Of a stretch of 60,458 nt of DNA, positions 45,422 to 54,542 are shown piece after piece (position 1 is the first letter of the stretch; every line of letters starts with the position of its first letter). This stretch comes from Pseudohongiella sp. (lineage in GTDB: Bacteria > Pseudomonadota > Gammaproteobacteria > Pseudomonadales > Pseudohongiellaceae): NCBI GenBank assembly GCA_030651695.1, contig JAUSCD010000010.1, positions 1 to 60,458 on the forward strand, in the 5' to 3' direction. The position numbers and the translations under genes were made by a program. The notes under the pieces were generated by a model. That model was not told the origin of the DNA and did no database searches. It was given only the letters and a program-made list of their open reading frames with translations.

Positions 45422-47281
45422 ATGAGAGTTAAACAAGCACATATCAGCCCTGCCCGCCAAACCCTGTCGGCGGCCCTGCTGTCGGTCGTACTGATTTGCC
45501 TGAGCTGGACAGCAAACGCCGCTGAAACCAGCTACCGGGTGGACCTGTCCGAGCGCGTCATGCAACAGGTCACCATCGAAGCGCGGTTCAGCGACGTTAC
45601 GGCAGACACGCTGGATTTTCACCTGCCCGTGTGGCGCTCCGGTCTGTATCTGGTGCTGGACTTTGTTGGCACTGTGTCCGGCATGGAGGTCAGTGATGGA
45701 AACGGCAACGCCCTGCCCTTCGAGCAGACGGCATCGTCGTCCTGGCGGGTAAGCAGGCCTGCTTCAGGCGCAGGGGACGTCGTGGTGCGTTACCGTATTT
45801 ATGCGGACAGCCTGACTGACCGCTCTCGTCATGTTGATGCCGATCATGCGTTTCTGAATCCGGCCGCCGTGTTTGTTTATGCCGATCAATACCGCGACCT
45901 GCCCATCGAAGTCACCATCGAGCTGCCGGCAGGCTGGCGAGCGGCCAGCGGCATGGAGCAACCGGATCAGGGGCGTTTTGTGGCGCCACATTATGACCGC
46001 CTTGTGGATTCACCGATTGAGGCAGGAACCTTTGATCTGGTCTCCTTTGAAGCCTCAGGCATCAAGGTCGATTTTCTGATTCACGGCATCTGGGATGGCG
46101 ATGAAGAGCGACTCACACGTGATATGAGTGCCCTCGTGACAGCAACGGCCGAGGTATTTGCCGACTCTGCCACTGGCTTGCCGACAGATTATTACCTTTT
46201 TATGCTGCACAGCGGCGACGGCCTGGGTGGCGGTACCGAGTACTACAACAGCACGGTTGTGCATACCGACCCGCGCGCGTTCTGGGACAAGGAACGCTGG
46301 CAGAGCTTTCTGGGACTCATGGCGCATGAGTTTTTCCACACATGGAACGTCAAGCGCTTCCGGCCGGCGTCTATCGACCGGTATGACTACCAGAATATCA
46401 ACTACACGGAACTGCTCTGGGTGGCCGAGGGCCTGACCAGTTATTACGATCAATTGCTGCCAGTGCGCGCAGGTCTGGTACCGGTGGACGATTATCTTAA
46501 ACAACTTGCCGAGGCCATCAGCAGCGTGGTGGATGCACCCGGTTACAGCCAAGACACGCTGGCGCGTGCCAGCTTCGAGGCGTGGACCAAGGGCTTTCAC
46601 CGCGGTGCAGACCGCGCAGCGGACAAACCCAACCGGACGGTGTCATTCTACAGTCAGGGTGGATTGCTGGGACTGGTGCTGGACCTGGAGATTCGCCGGG
46701 CGAGTAACGGGGACCGCAGTCTGGATACCGTGATGACCTCCCTGTATGACGATTTTCCGCTGGGCGGCGGCGGTTTTACTTACGCTGATTTTCGCGAGCG
46801 TCTGGCGGCGGCCGGCGGTGATGCACTGGCTGAACAACTGGACGGCTGGGTATACGACACGCAGCCATTGCCTCTGGCCGACGCCCTGCAATCAGTAGGC
46901 TGGGTGCTGGACCGCAAGGATACCAGCAAGGCTCCAGTGCAGGTGTCGCTGGATGCTTCACTGCGCGGCACTCCTCCGGTGGTGGTTTATCCCCGTCTGG
47001 ATGGTGCGGCATGGACGGCGGGTATTAATGCCGGGGATGAGCTGATGGCGCTGGATGGCGTTCGCATTGGTGGCAACCTGGATGCTTTGTTGCGGCGGTA
47101 TAGTCCCGGTGATGAGGTTGAGTTCTCATTATTTCGTGATGGTTTCTTGAGAACTGTACCGGTGACATTAAATCCGGTGCGGGGGGATTTTGAGCTTAAA
47201 GTTGATGAGGATGCTGGTGATGAGGTTCGGGGTTTGCGGGCTGGGTGGCTTGGGGGTGCGGAGGAAGATGGCGAGGAGTGA
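45422..47281 (+). CDS. M61-family (glycyl aminopeptidase-like) zinc peptidase with PDZ domain
   Basis: The 619-residue protein has a signal peptide (LLSVVLICLSWTANAAE) and a beta-rich N-terminal domain. The M61 catalytic domain has the zinc motif AHEFFHTWNVKRFRP (His302, Glu303, His306) and the third ligand Glu336 in LLWVAEGLTSYYD. A C-terminal PDZ domain covers about 505-600 (NAGDELMALDGVRIGGNLDA). It should hydrolyse peptides in the periplasm or at the cell surface. ATG 45422 follows GGAGGATAGTTT. The tail is acidic (EEDGEE). The length is usual for M61. Confidence 0.92.
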   Translation: MRVKQAHISPARQTLSAALLSVVLICLSWTANAAETSYRVDLSERVMQQVTIEARFSDVTADTLDFHLPVWRSGLYLVLDFVGTVSGMEVSDGNGNALPFEQTASSSWRVSRPASGAGDVVVRYRIYADSLTDRSRHVDADHAFLNPAAVFVYADQYRDLPIEVTIELPAGWRAASGMEQPDQGRFVAPHYDRLVDSPIEAGTFDLVSFEASGIKVDFLIHGIWDGDEERLTRDMSALVTATAEVFADSATGLPTDYYLFMLHSGDGLGGGTEYYNSTVVHTDPRAFWDKERWQSFLGLMAHEFFHTWNVKRFRPASIDRYDYQNINYTELLWVAEGLTSYYDQLLPVRAGLVPVDDYLKQLAEAISSVVDAPGYSQDTLARASFEAWTKGFHRGADRAADKPNRTVSFYSQGGLLGLVLDLEIRRASNGDRSLDTVMTSLYDDFPLGGGGFTYADFRERLAAAGGDALAEQLDGWVYDTQPLPLADALQSVGWVLDRKDTSKAPVQVSLDASLRGTPPVVVYPRLDGAAWTAGINAGDELMALDGVRIGGNLDALLRRYSPGDEVEFSLFRDGFLRTVPVTLNPVRGDFELKVDEDAGDEVRGLRAGWLGGAEEDGEE

Positions 47282-47302
47282 CGTGTCCGGCTTGATCGGG
47301 GA

Positions 47303-47953
47303 CTAGTTGGCCGCCTCCGCACTGATATCCTGCATCGCTTTCACCAGCACCTCAGGGTCCTGTGCACCAGAGATAAGATACTTGCGGTTGATAATAAAGG
47401 CCGGCACCGACGACACGCCCGCTTTCTGGTAAGTTGCTTCATCTTCACGCACGGCATCTGCGAACTGGTCTGAGTCCAGCACTTTTCTGGCCTGCGCCAC
47501 ATCCAGCCCCAGTGTTTCGACACAGCCTAGCAGGACATCGCGGTCGGCGACATTCAGCGCCTTGCCAAAATAGGCCTCGAACAATGCCTGTTTCATGGCG
47601 GTCTGCTGGCCCTGCTCGCCCGCCCATTTGACCAGACGATGCGCATCAAAGGTATTCGCGGTCAGTCGCTCCTGCAGTTTTTCGAAGTTGACGCCCAGGT
47701 CTTTGGCAATTGTCATCATATTGCTTTGCGCGGCGCGCATTTCGTGTTCGCTGCGGCCGTACTTTTTGGCCAGCGCCGGCAGGATGGGTTCACCCTCGCC
47801 GCTGTGGTATGGGTTCAGTTCAAACGCGCGCCATTGCACGGTGAACTCATAGTCAGGCCCAAGCTGTTTCATGGCTTGTTCCAGGCGGGCGTAACCGATA
47901 GCGCACCAGGGGCAGGCGATGTCGGACACGATGTCGATTTGTAGTTTGTTCAC
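47303..47953 (-). CDS. DsbA-family oxidoreductase, FrnE-like
   Basis: The protein of 216 residues has the thioredoxin-fold active site ACPWCAIG (Cys14 and Cys17) near its start and no signal peptide, as in cytosolic FrnE-like proteins. A helical insert and the cis-Pro segment AGVSSVPAFIINRKY follow. A role in disulfide isomerisation or thiol chemistry is expected. GTG at 47953 with AAGGGAGG upstream is the likely start. An in-frame ATG 25 codons earlier lacks such a site. It converges with the M61 gene and is divergent from the next serine hydrolase. Confidence 0.9.
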   Translation of the reverse strand: MNKLQIDIVSDIACPWCAIGYARLEQAMKQLGPDYEFTVQWRAFELNPYHSGEGEPILPALAKKYGRSEHEMRAAQSNMMTIAKDLGVNFEKLQERLTANTFDAHRLVKWAGEQGQQTAMKQALFEAYFGKALNVADRDVLLGCVETLGLDVAQARKVLDSDQFADAVREDEATYQKAGVSSVPAFIINRKYLISGAQDPEVLVKAMQDISAEAAN

Positions 47954-48049
47954 TATGTTACCTCCCTTGTTAAACTGATATAACACGTTGCGCACTCGCT
48001 GAACATACACCGTCAGCGTGAGAAACAATTACAAGAACCGGAGGTCATC

Positions 48050-49366
48050 ATGGCATCACGTATAAAAAAAACCAGCCTCAAACATTTCATTGGTGCATTG
48101 TTGCTTGCGAGTCTGGCAGCGCCGCTGCACGCAGACTACTGGCCACAAGAGGAAGTCGGTGCAGAAGCCGCCGGTTTCACTACAGCGGGTATCGAGCAAC
48201 TGGATGCCGCCATGCGCGAGTTTGTTGCCAATCAGGACGTAGCCGGCATGGTGTGGATGCTGGGCAAAGACGGCCAGATCGCAACCTTTGAGGCGGCCGG
48301 TCTGGCACGCATTAATGATCAGACGCCGATGACCAAAGACTCACTGTTCCGGATTTACTCAATGAGCAAACCCGTTACCGGCGTCGCCATGATGATGCTG
48401 TGGGAGCAGGGATTGTGGGACTTTGATGACCCGGTCAGCAAGTTTGTACCTGAGTTTGCCAATCTGAAAGTGCTCTCAAACAACAATACCGAACTGGAAG
48501 ACCTGGCACGTCAGCCCACCATGCGTGAGTTGATGAGCAACACCGCCGGTTTTGCTTACGGCCTGTTTGGCAACGACCCGGCCAACCGGGCATTCCGCGA
48601 ACAGGACGTGCTGGCATCCGGCGACCTCAATGAAATGATACAGAAAGTCGCCAGTATCCCGCTGATGGCACAGCCTGGCGAGCAGTGGTACTACTCGATT
48701 GGCATGGACATTCAGGGTTACATCGTTGAACAACTGACCGGCATGCGCTTTGGTGAATATCTGCGTCAGCATTTGTTCGAACCGCTGGACATGATGGACA
48801 CGCGCTTTTATGTGAGGCCGGACGATGTGCAACGCTTTGCCGAAGTGCATTACTGGGATGCCCAGACCAACGCGCTGGCCCAGATGGCTGAGCGACCGGA
48901 TCGCCCCAGCTATCTGGATGCGGACCGGCTGGAATCCGGTGGTGGCGGTCTGGTGTCTTCCGCCCATAACTATGCCCGTTTTATCCAGATGCTGGTGAAT
49001 AACGGCGAGCTGGACGGCGTGCGTATCCTCAAGCCGGAATCAGTCCGCATCATGAGCACCAACAGCCTCACCGGCAAAGAAGACATGCGTTATGGTATTG
49101 GCGGACCCGGCCAGCCCGGTCAGGGCTGGGGTGTTGATATGGCCGTGCTGTTCGATCCGCAAGCTGCCGGTTCACCGCAAGGGCCTGGCACCTATTACTG
49201 GGCGGGCGCTGCCGGTACATCATTCTGGATTGACCCGGTGAATGATATCTTCTGGCTGTCTATGATTCAGGCGCAGGGTCCTCGTCGTCCGGGTGCCGCT
49301 AATATGGGTGACGTGGCGCGGGATATCATCTATCAAAGTCTTCAGAAGCAAGCCCCGACTCCATGA
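48050..49366 (+). CDS. Secreted serine hydrolase of the beta-lactamase/esterase family
   Basis: The 438-residue protein has a signal peptide (FIGALLLASLAAPLHADY) and the class C-like nucleophile motif SMSK (Ser104, Lys107). The Tyr region is WYYSIGMDIQGYIVE, and the end is GTYYWAGAAGTSFWIDP, where the KTG box is replaced. It is a second member of the hydrolase family also seen at 7687. ATG 48050 is preceded by GGAGG. The activity is unknown. Such proteins are often esterases or peptidases and rarely true beta-lactamases. Confidence 0.9.
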   Translation: MASRIKKTSLKHFIGALLLASLAAPLHADYWPQEEVGAEAAGFTTAGIEQLDAAMREFVANQDVAGMVWMLGKDGQIATFEAAGLARINDQTPMTKDSLFRIYSMSKPVTGVAMMMLWEQGLWDFDDPVSKFVPEFANLKVLSNNNTELEDLARQPTMRELMSNTAGFAYGLFGNDPANRAFREQDVLASGDLNEMIQKVASIPLMAQPGEQWYYSIGMDIQGYIVEQLTGMRFGEYLRQHLFEPLDMMDTRFYVRPDDVQRFAEVHYWDAQTNALAQMAERPDRPSYLDADRLESGGGGLVSSAHNYARFIQMLVNNGELDGVRILKPESVRIMSTNSLTGKEDMRYGIGGPGQPGQGWGVDMAVLFDPQAAGSPQGPGTYYWAGAAGTSFWIDPVNDIFWLSMIQAQGPRRPGAANMGDVARDIIYQSLQKQAPTP

Positions 49367-49407
49367 GTCAGGGCTTCCGTTCCATCACGTCAGATCAGCG
49401 ACGCTGA

Positions 49408-50577
49408 TCACCGATTACGGTAAGTCCTCGTTGGCGGCAACTGCGATCCGGACAGATCGTCCGGCACGCTCTGCTCACGCACCACGCGGTGGGTCAACGT
49501 ACCGATACCTTCGATGGTCGCGCTGATGGTCTCGCCATCAATCAGATACCCTGAACCGGTGGCACGCTCAACCCGTCCCGAACCGGTACCGCCGGAGGTG
49601 CCGCTTTGCAGTACATCGCCGGGGAATATGGTGATCAATGAGGAGGCGTACTCGATCAGTTCCGGGATGTTGTGGATCATGTCGCCGGCTCTGGCTTCCT
49701 GAACGGTGACGCCATCCACGACGGTGATCTGGTGCAGACGTTCCATGGGGTCGCCGTAGAATTCCTTGGGCACAATCCAGGGACCATGCGGGGCGAAGGT
49801 ATCGTGACCCTTACCAACGAACCAGTCCTGACCGGAGCTGAAGCCCCCTGGCGGACGACCGCCGCGATCAGAAATATCCATCGCCACCATGTAACCGAAG
49901 ACGTGGTCATAGGCGCGGGCGGAAGAAATGTACTTGCCTGAGCTGCCAAATACGATGGCCATTTCGACTTCGTATTCAATCTCGTCACGACCGTACGGCA
50001 TGATCACGTCTTCGCCATCACCGATGACGGCGCCGCGGCTCGGCTTCAGGAACAGGTAGGGCACGCCACGGTTTTCCCGGCGCTCGCGGGTACGTTCGGC
50101 CAGTTGCTCCTCGGTGCAACCTTCACAGGCGTGGGTGTAAAAGTTGACCGCTGCGTTCATGATCTTGCTGGGATACTGGATCGGTGCGCGGATATCAACA
50201 TCCTCAACGGCATGGAGATAGCTGGGGCGGTCGCTGCTTTGCAGCAGGCCCGATTCCGATAACACATTGACGATTTCATAAATCCGGTACTTCAGGCCGT
50301 ATTCGTAACCTTCGATCAGGCTCAGCACATCGCCGGGCATATTGACGCCAGGGTACTGTGGCATCAGCTCCAGCGCTTTGTTGGCCTCAACCAGATCCAC
50401 GATCAGGGAATCATCGCGCATCACCAGGCCGGCGAACTGCTCGTTGCCCACCATAAAAGTGCCTACCTTGAACGGTTCAGCGGGTTGAATGTTGGGTTGG
50501 GCCAGCACGCTGGCCGGCAGGGCGAGCGGCGACAGTATCGCCGCCATTGCCAGGGTAAACAGGGACCTTCTATTCAT
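49408..50577 (-). CDS. Exported fumarylacetoacetate hydrolase-family protein
   Basis: The 389-residue protein has a predicted signal peptide (MNRRSLFTLAMAAILSPLAL, cleaved near VLAQP), unlike most members of this family, which are cytosolic. The FAH fold is clear. RDEIEYEVEMAIVFG gives the Glu/Asp metal ligands, and GYMVAMDISDRGGRPPGG and FPGDVLQSGTSGGTG follow. The RR at residues 3-4 before a hydrophobic stretch may mean Tat export, which fits a metal-bound folded enzyme. The substrate (a beta-diketone, enol or cyclic acid) is not known. Two Cys in HACEGC may form a disulfide. Confidence 0.85.
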   Translation of the reverse strand: MNRRSLFTLAMAAILSPLALPASVLAQPNIQPAEPFKVGTFMVGNEQFAGLVMRDDSLIVDLVEANKALELMPQYPGVNMPGDVLSLIEGYEYGLKYRIYEIVNVLSESGLLQSSDRPSYLHAVEDVDIRAPIQYPSKIMNAAVNFYTHACEGCTEEQLAERTRERRENRGVPYLFLKPSRGAVIGDGEDVIMPYGRDEIEYEVEMAIVFGSSGKYISSARAYDHVFGYMVAMDISDRGGRPPGGFSSGQDWFVGKGHDTFAPHGPWIVPKEFYGDPMERLHQITVVDGVTVQEARAGDMIHNIPELIEYASSLITIFPGDVLQSGTSGGTGSGRVERATGSGYLIDGETISATIEGIGTLTHRVVREQSVPDDLSGSQLPPTRTYRNR

Positions 50578-50690
50578 TGTCCTAACTCCCTAAGTCACGT
50601 CATTGTTGTTATTACCGGGGAGATCAACGTTACCCCTAATCAGGGGTTCTGTCCAATTGTGGTCGCCTGCAATTGATGGCAATAACCGAC

Positions 50691-50900
50691 CTAGCGAATA
50701 TTGTTAAACACCTCAGGGTGTTGCTCGGCGATTCGTAATAGGGCCAATGCAGGCCACAGGGGATCTCGACGCCCCTGCTCCCAATCTTGTAGGGTGCGAA
50801 CGCTTACCCCCATCAATCCGGCAAATGCAGATTGAGATAAATTCAGCTTTAACCGGATTACTTGAGGAGGTGAAGGCTCTGATAGTTCGGATGTTCTCAA
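50691..50900 (-). CDS. HTH (XRE/HigA-type) antitoxin, start codon doubtful
   Basis: The protein of 69 or more residues has the HTH region LSQSAFAGLMGVSVRTLQDW and the tail EQGRRDP, typical of NadS/HigA-like antitoxins. Residues matching the family also lie upstream in the same frame as far as 50966 (DIGKEILEGIREIKQFKKG), but no ATG, GTG or TTG begins that longer form. An in-frame TGA is at 50973-50975. Either an unusual ATT at 50961-50963 is used, or the protein starts at TTG 50900. The partner toxin upstream is broken, so this may be an orphan regulator. Confidence 0.7.
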   Translation of the reverse strand: MRTSELSEPSPPQVIRLKLNLSQSAFAGLMGVSVRTLQDWEQGRRDPLWPALALLRIAEQHPEVFNNIR

Positions 50901-50968
50901 TTGAAAGTGCCCTTTTTTGAATTGTTTAATTTCACGAATCCCCTCAAGGATTTCTTTACCAATATCTC

Positions 50969-51049
50969 CTACTCATGTTTTATTGCCTCAGCTATCTGCT
51001 TGAGCATATGACCTGGAATCGTCGACTGCTCCGACTTACTGTACAGCGT
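50969..51049 (-). pseudogene. C-terminal remnant of a RelE/HigB-type toxin
   Basis: The last 26 codons before TAG (TLYSKSEQSTIPGHMLKQIA, then EAIKHE) match the end of HigB-like toxins that pair with the HTH antitoxin just downstream. Codons upstream of 51049 encode unrelated sequence, so the front of the toxin is gone. The toxin stop overlaps the antitoxin leader as in intact pairs. Confidence 0.6.
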
Positions 51050-51224
51050 TGGCCCGGCGCAGGGTTTATACCGCCACCTCGACCGGCGGTTTCGAAACGG
51101 AATAAGTGCAATGCCTGCGAGTATCGCGAAACTGATCAGAGTTTCCTGAAAAGAAAGCATGCCGGTATCCTCGCCTATGGTTAATGCCTCGGCCTGCGGG
51201 GTCGCTGCTGAATTCATTGTCATG

Positions 51225-51380
51225 CCCCAGAGTGATGATGACATTCCCCTTCTTGCGTCCAGTGTCGACGTAGCGGTGAGCGTCGGCTATCTACTCCAAC
51301 GGATAGCCCCGTTCGATGACCGGCTTGAATTCTGCGATCTCAGCCAGCGCCGCGAGAAAACGCAAGTCTTCAACACACAC
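51225..51380 (-). pseudogene. C-terminal remnant of an MDR zinc/NAD(P) alcohol dehydrogenase
   Basis: The minus-strand frame reads VCVEDLRFLAALAEIAEFKP, then VIERGYPLE, a TAG stop at 51291-51293, then IADAHRYVDTGRKKGNVIIT. This is the classic C-terminus of medium-chain dehydrogenases with an internal stop. Only about 50 codons survive. It is a decayed gene. Confidence 0.75.
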
Positions 51381-51402
51381 GGCCGCCGGGATTCCACCCA
51401 GC

Positions 51403-51558
51403 GGTTACCCGCATCTGAACGCGGCGATGAACCTCGTGATGGAATCCGCGCGCGGCCCGAAGGGAGCCGGTGTGCTCGACGCTGAGTTCGGCTTTGGCCT
51501 GGAGCTGATCCTGGATTGCGTCAGACAGCTCCGCCAGCAGACAGAAATACCGGACTAA
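51403..51558 (+). pseudogene. C-terminal remnant of a TetR-family regulator
   Basis: The plus-strand frame reads GYPHLNAAMNLVMESARG and later EFGFGLELILDCVRQL before TAA. This is the usual ligand-domain ending of TetR/AcrR regulators. The DNA-binding domain is missing. It abuts the dehydrogenase remnant, so an old regulator/enzyme pair may have been lost here. Confidence 0.65.
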
Positions 51559-51597
51559 ACAGCTTATATCTGTCGTTTCAACCTCCCGTTAACACAG

Positions 51598-52281
51598 TTA
51601 GAAACTGTAACTAACACCAATGGACATAACCAGCCCGATGTCATTAACGTTTTTAACTCTGGTTTGCTCCGCAAGCAGATCATCCTGCAGTTTTGCATTT
51701 CCGGCAGCGCCACTTGTCGTCAGTATGGAGCGACGACCGGCATAGTGGATGGCACCAATATCACCTGTGAAGCGCAAGCCCGATGTTCCCGGCTTTGAAG
51801 ATTCCCAGCCGACGCCGATATAAGGGGCGATGCGGTCTGGTCGCACCTTGCCGGTTAATTGTCCGGTTTCAGCAGCGGAATACATGTTGCGGTTAATTGT
51901 GTAGTTTCCTGCGCTGTCCGGTTTGGCTGTCAGTCGAGTTGCTGTGTCATTCAAGATCAGGCCCCCGGTCAGTCTTATAGCGTGATTTGATAACGGATAC
52001 CAATCAGCCATAAGTTCTAATGACAGATCTGTTTTTCTTGAAGTCTTGTAGCGTATATCGTCGATTCGTCGGGTTCCGTTTTGGGTCGAACCACTATTGA
52101 TCCCACCGCGAACCGAATACTGATCATTGATTACATAACCAACACCAGCACCCGCGCCCTGAGTTCCGTATTTCCCGTAGACAAATATATTCGATGAGTG
52201 GGTGGGTAACTCAGCGTGTGCCAAGCTCATGGCTACACTTGTCATTGCAAGGGCAAGAGCTGCAGTTTTTTTGATAAGCAT
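51598..52281 (-). CDS. Outer-membrane beta-barrel protein
   Basis: The 227-residue protein has a signal peptide (MLIKKTAALALAMTSVAMSL, cleaved near AHAEL). Alternating strands follow (VYGKYGTQGAGAGVGYVIND, DLSLELMADWYPLS, IRLTGGLILNDTATRL), and it ends in LVMSIGVSYSF. This fits a small barrel of OmpW/OmpA size. It is divergent from the histidine kinase gene with a 196-base gap, so it could be under the control of that two-component system. Ligand and role are unknown. Confidence 0.83.
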   Translation of the reverse strand: MLIKKTAALALAMTSVAMSLAHAELPTHSSNIFVYGKYGTQGAGAGVGYVINDQYSVRGGINSGSTQNGTRRIDDIRYKTSRKTDLSLELMADWYPLSNHAIRLTGGLILNDTATRLTAKPDSAGNYTINRNMYSAAETGQLTGKVRPDRIAPYIGVGWESSKPGTSGLRFTGDIGAIHYAGRRSILTTSGAAGNAKLQDDLLAEQTRVKNVNDIGLVMSIGVSYSF

Positions 52282-52477
52282 GTGTCTTTCTCCAGTAGAT
52301 TAAAAAAGACCATATGCAGTGCGGCTATGGTCGAGGGATGGCATTGTGGAGGCGATCACATTAGTGCGCATGTGCCTGAAGACTGACATCGCCATGTGTC
52401 TTTTGGCACACGCAAGGCCAGAAGATAACGTGCATAGTCTAGGTACAAAGTCACATCAACTCTGATATGGACACAGC

Positions 52478-53803
52478 ATGAATGCAATCAGCAGGGTAGT
52501 TGACGCAATTACGCGCACCCAAGCACCGCAGCAGCGAGTGTGGGCTTTTGTCTGGAGCCGGATTAATCGCCCAAAGAATCTGTTTCAGTTCGCAGGAATC
52601 CTGGCCTGTATGGCAGTGTATGTTGGAGATCTGCAGGAAGTCGTTGACACTGATCCAAATGATCCTGCGGGCCTGGTGATTAAAGACCATGGCCTGGTGA
52701 GCAGACTGTTGTCATGGTCATCAATCGATCCGGCTGTATTTTCCGGAACCGGTTTTATCAGTTTTGTTTTTGTTGTGTTTGTGGCCTCACTGATTTTTGT
52801 AACCCATACCGGGACGCGCAACAGCAAGCTGACACCGATACTGGTGACTGTACAGATACTGGCAGGTGTTCTGGTAAACAACGATTTGTTATTAATTGTT
52901 GCTGCCCAATTGCCGCTCATTTTCAGATTACCAAGAGCGCTATTGTGGCTATTTCTCCAAACTGTGGGGATCATGGTGGCATGGACAGTTGTCTTGATAA
53001 GCACGGACTTACCTACTCAAGACGTCACCCAGAGCTCTTCCCGGGACGAGTTTGCCATGATGGTTGGCGTTTCCATGTTGATGTTTATAGCCTGGCAATC
53101 ATTCGCTTTCTGTCTGGGTTACATTGCTATGTCCGAGCGTCAGGGTCGGAACAAGTTAGCAGTAGCTAATGCCCAGCTACGTGCAACAAGGCAATTGCTG
53201 GCAGAAAGTGAACGCAGCGACGAGCGTTTACGGATTTCGCGCGAACTTCATGACAGTTTAGGGCACCACTTGACAGCACTTCGAATACACCTCGAGTTAG
53301 CGGGACGTCAAGGCGCAGACAAACAGGCAAGCTCAGTTCAGACAGCGAGCAAAATCGCCAGCGAACTGTTGACGGAAATACGCGCAGTCGTGAGCAGCGA
53401 GCGAGAGGAATATCCGGTCGATCTCAAACAAAGTCTGATCACTATGTGTGAGGGACTTCCATCGATCGAGGTCAGCATTGAATGCGGCGCTGACTGCAAA
53501 TTCAGCAATACTGCGCAGGCGCATGTTGCTTTTCGTTGTATTCAGGAAGCGGTGTCCAATACGCTGCGCCATGCCGATGCAAGCCGCTCGTCTATTGAGA
53601 TTTGTCGTATCGAAGGTGGATTGCAGGTCACAGTTTCAGATAACGGCAGAGGTGTTAGTGAGGTAATCGCCGGCAACGGTTTGACAGGCATGTGCGAGCG
53701 CCTGGAAGCTTGTGGTGGTCGACTTGAAACTCATTCAATTGTAGATCAAGGTTTCATAGTGACATTCTGGATACCACTGCACGACGCAAGAGAGGTAGTA
53801 TGA
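52478..53803 (+). CDS. NarL-type sensor histidine kinase
   Basis: The 441-residue protein has about five to six membrane segments in the first 220 residues. A HisKA_3 dimerisation helix follows with phospho-acceptor His258 in RISRELHDSLGHHL. The HATPase domain (AVSNTLRHADASRSSI, SDNGRGVSEVIAGNGLTGM) closes the protein. No separate extracytoplasmic domain of size is seen, so the signal is probably sensed in or near the membrane. The gene overlaps the response regulator by four bases (ATGA). ATG 52478 is the only plausible start near the frame opening. Confidence 0.92.
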   Translation: MNAISRVVDAITRTQAPQQRVWAFVWSRINRPKNLFQFAGILACMAVYVGDLQEVVDTDPNDPAGLVIKDHGLVSRLLSWSSIDPAVFSGTGFISFVFVVFVASLIFVTHTGTRNSKLTPILVTVQILAGVLVNNDLLLIVAAQLPLIFRLPRALLWLFLQTVGIMVAWTVVLISTDLPTQDVTQSSSRDEFAMMVGVSMLMFIAWQSFAFCLGYIAMSERQGRNKLAVANAQLRATRQLLAESERSDERLRISRELHDSLGHHLTALRIHLELAGRQGADKQASSVQTASKIASELLTEIRAVVSSEREEYPVDLKQSLITMCEGLPSIEVSIECGADCKFSNTAQAHVAFRCIQEAVSNTLRHADASRSSIEICRIEGGLQVTVSDNGRGVSEVIAGNGLTGMCERLEACGGRLETHSIVDQGFIVTFWIPLHDAREVV

Positions 53804-54441
53804 TTAATGTGTTGCTGGTAGATGACCAGATGCTGGTGCGTAGTGGAATAGCGGGATTGCTGGCACTGACACCAGATATTCGTGTGGTAGGCGAGGCAGG
53901 CAATATCACAGAGGCCGCCAGACTGGTTGAAAGCCTGAAGCCAGATGTGTTGCTGCTGGATGTGCGGATGCCAGGGGGTACGGGTATTGACTTGCTGTCT
54001 GATCTGCAGTCGCGGGATCAATTGCCGGCCACCATATTACTTACAACATTCGACGACGATGAGGCTCTGCTCAAAGGTATTCGTGCCGGCGCTCGAGGTT
54101 TCCTGCTGAAAGACATTTCTCTGGAGAGGCTCGCAGAAGATATACGTAGAGTTGCGGTGGGCCAGTCGGTCATTCGGCCGGTCATCACAGAGCGCATCAT
54201 TGAAGGCGTGCAGAGTCAGCCATCAAACTTTGACAGCCTGACAATGCCAGATGCATTAACCGCACGCGAGACTGAAATCCTTCAGATGATGGCCAGTGGA
54301 CTCAGCAACAGGGAAATCGCTGATGCGTTCGGTAAGAGCGAAGGCACAGTCAAGAATCAGGTATCCAGTATCCTGTCCAAGCTAGGTGTACGGGACAGGG
54401 TTCGAGCGGTGCTGCGCGGGATAGAGATCGGGATTCTTTAG
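53800..54441 (+). CDS. NarL/FixJ-type response regulator
   Basis: The 213-residue protein has a receiver domain with Asp8, Asp9, phospho-acceptor Asp54 (LLLDVRMPGG) and Lys104. A LuxR-type HTH covers about 148-205 (LTARETEILQMMASGLSNRE). It pairs with the overlapping kinase gene. Targets are not known. The divergent outer-membrane gene at 51598 and the CPBP gene downstream are candidates by position. Confidence 0.94.
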   Translation: MINVLLVDDQMLVRSGIAGLLALTPDIRVVGEAGNITEAARLVESLKPDVLLLDVRMPGGTGIDLLSDLQSRDQLPATILLTTFDDDEALLKGIRAGARGFLLKDISLERLAEDIRRVAVGQSVIRPVITERIIEGVQSQPSNFDSLTMPDALTARETEILQMMASGLSNREIADAFGKSEGTVKNQVSSILSKLGVRDRVRAVLRGIEIGIL

Positions 54442-54461
54442 CTGATCCCCAAGGACTACAA

Positions 54462-54527
54462 GCAAAGGTCAGCGACATGCTGGATGTATACATCCCTGCA
54501 TCGGAGAAATTTATACTGGAATGTTAG
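54462..54527 (+). pseudogene. 22-codon relic of a GNAT acetyltransferase paralogue
   Basis: The frame reads AKVSDMLDVYIPASEKFILE and ends Cys-TAG. It matches AKVSDMRDVYIPASETFVWE of the intact GNAT gene (DNA from 56744 on), with the DNA near-identical over the first 40 bases. It lies just before the CPBP gene. This is a piece of a second, lost GNAT gene or a partial duplication. Confidence 0.75.
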
Positions 54528-54542
54528 GATAATATCTACGCA

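Noticed and set aside
45238-45432. Plus-strand 64-codon open frame before the M61 gene
   Set aside because: The minus strand here reads as a PemK/MazF remnant. The plus-strand translation has no domain and no ribosome site.
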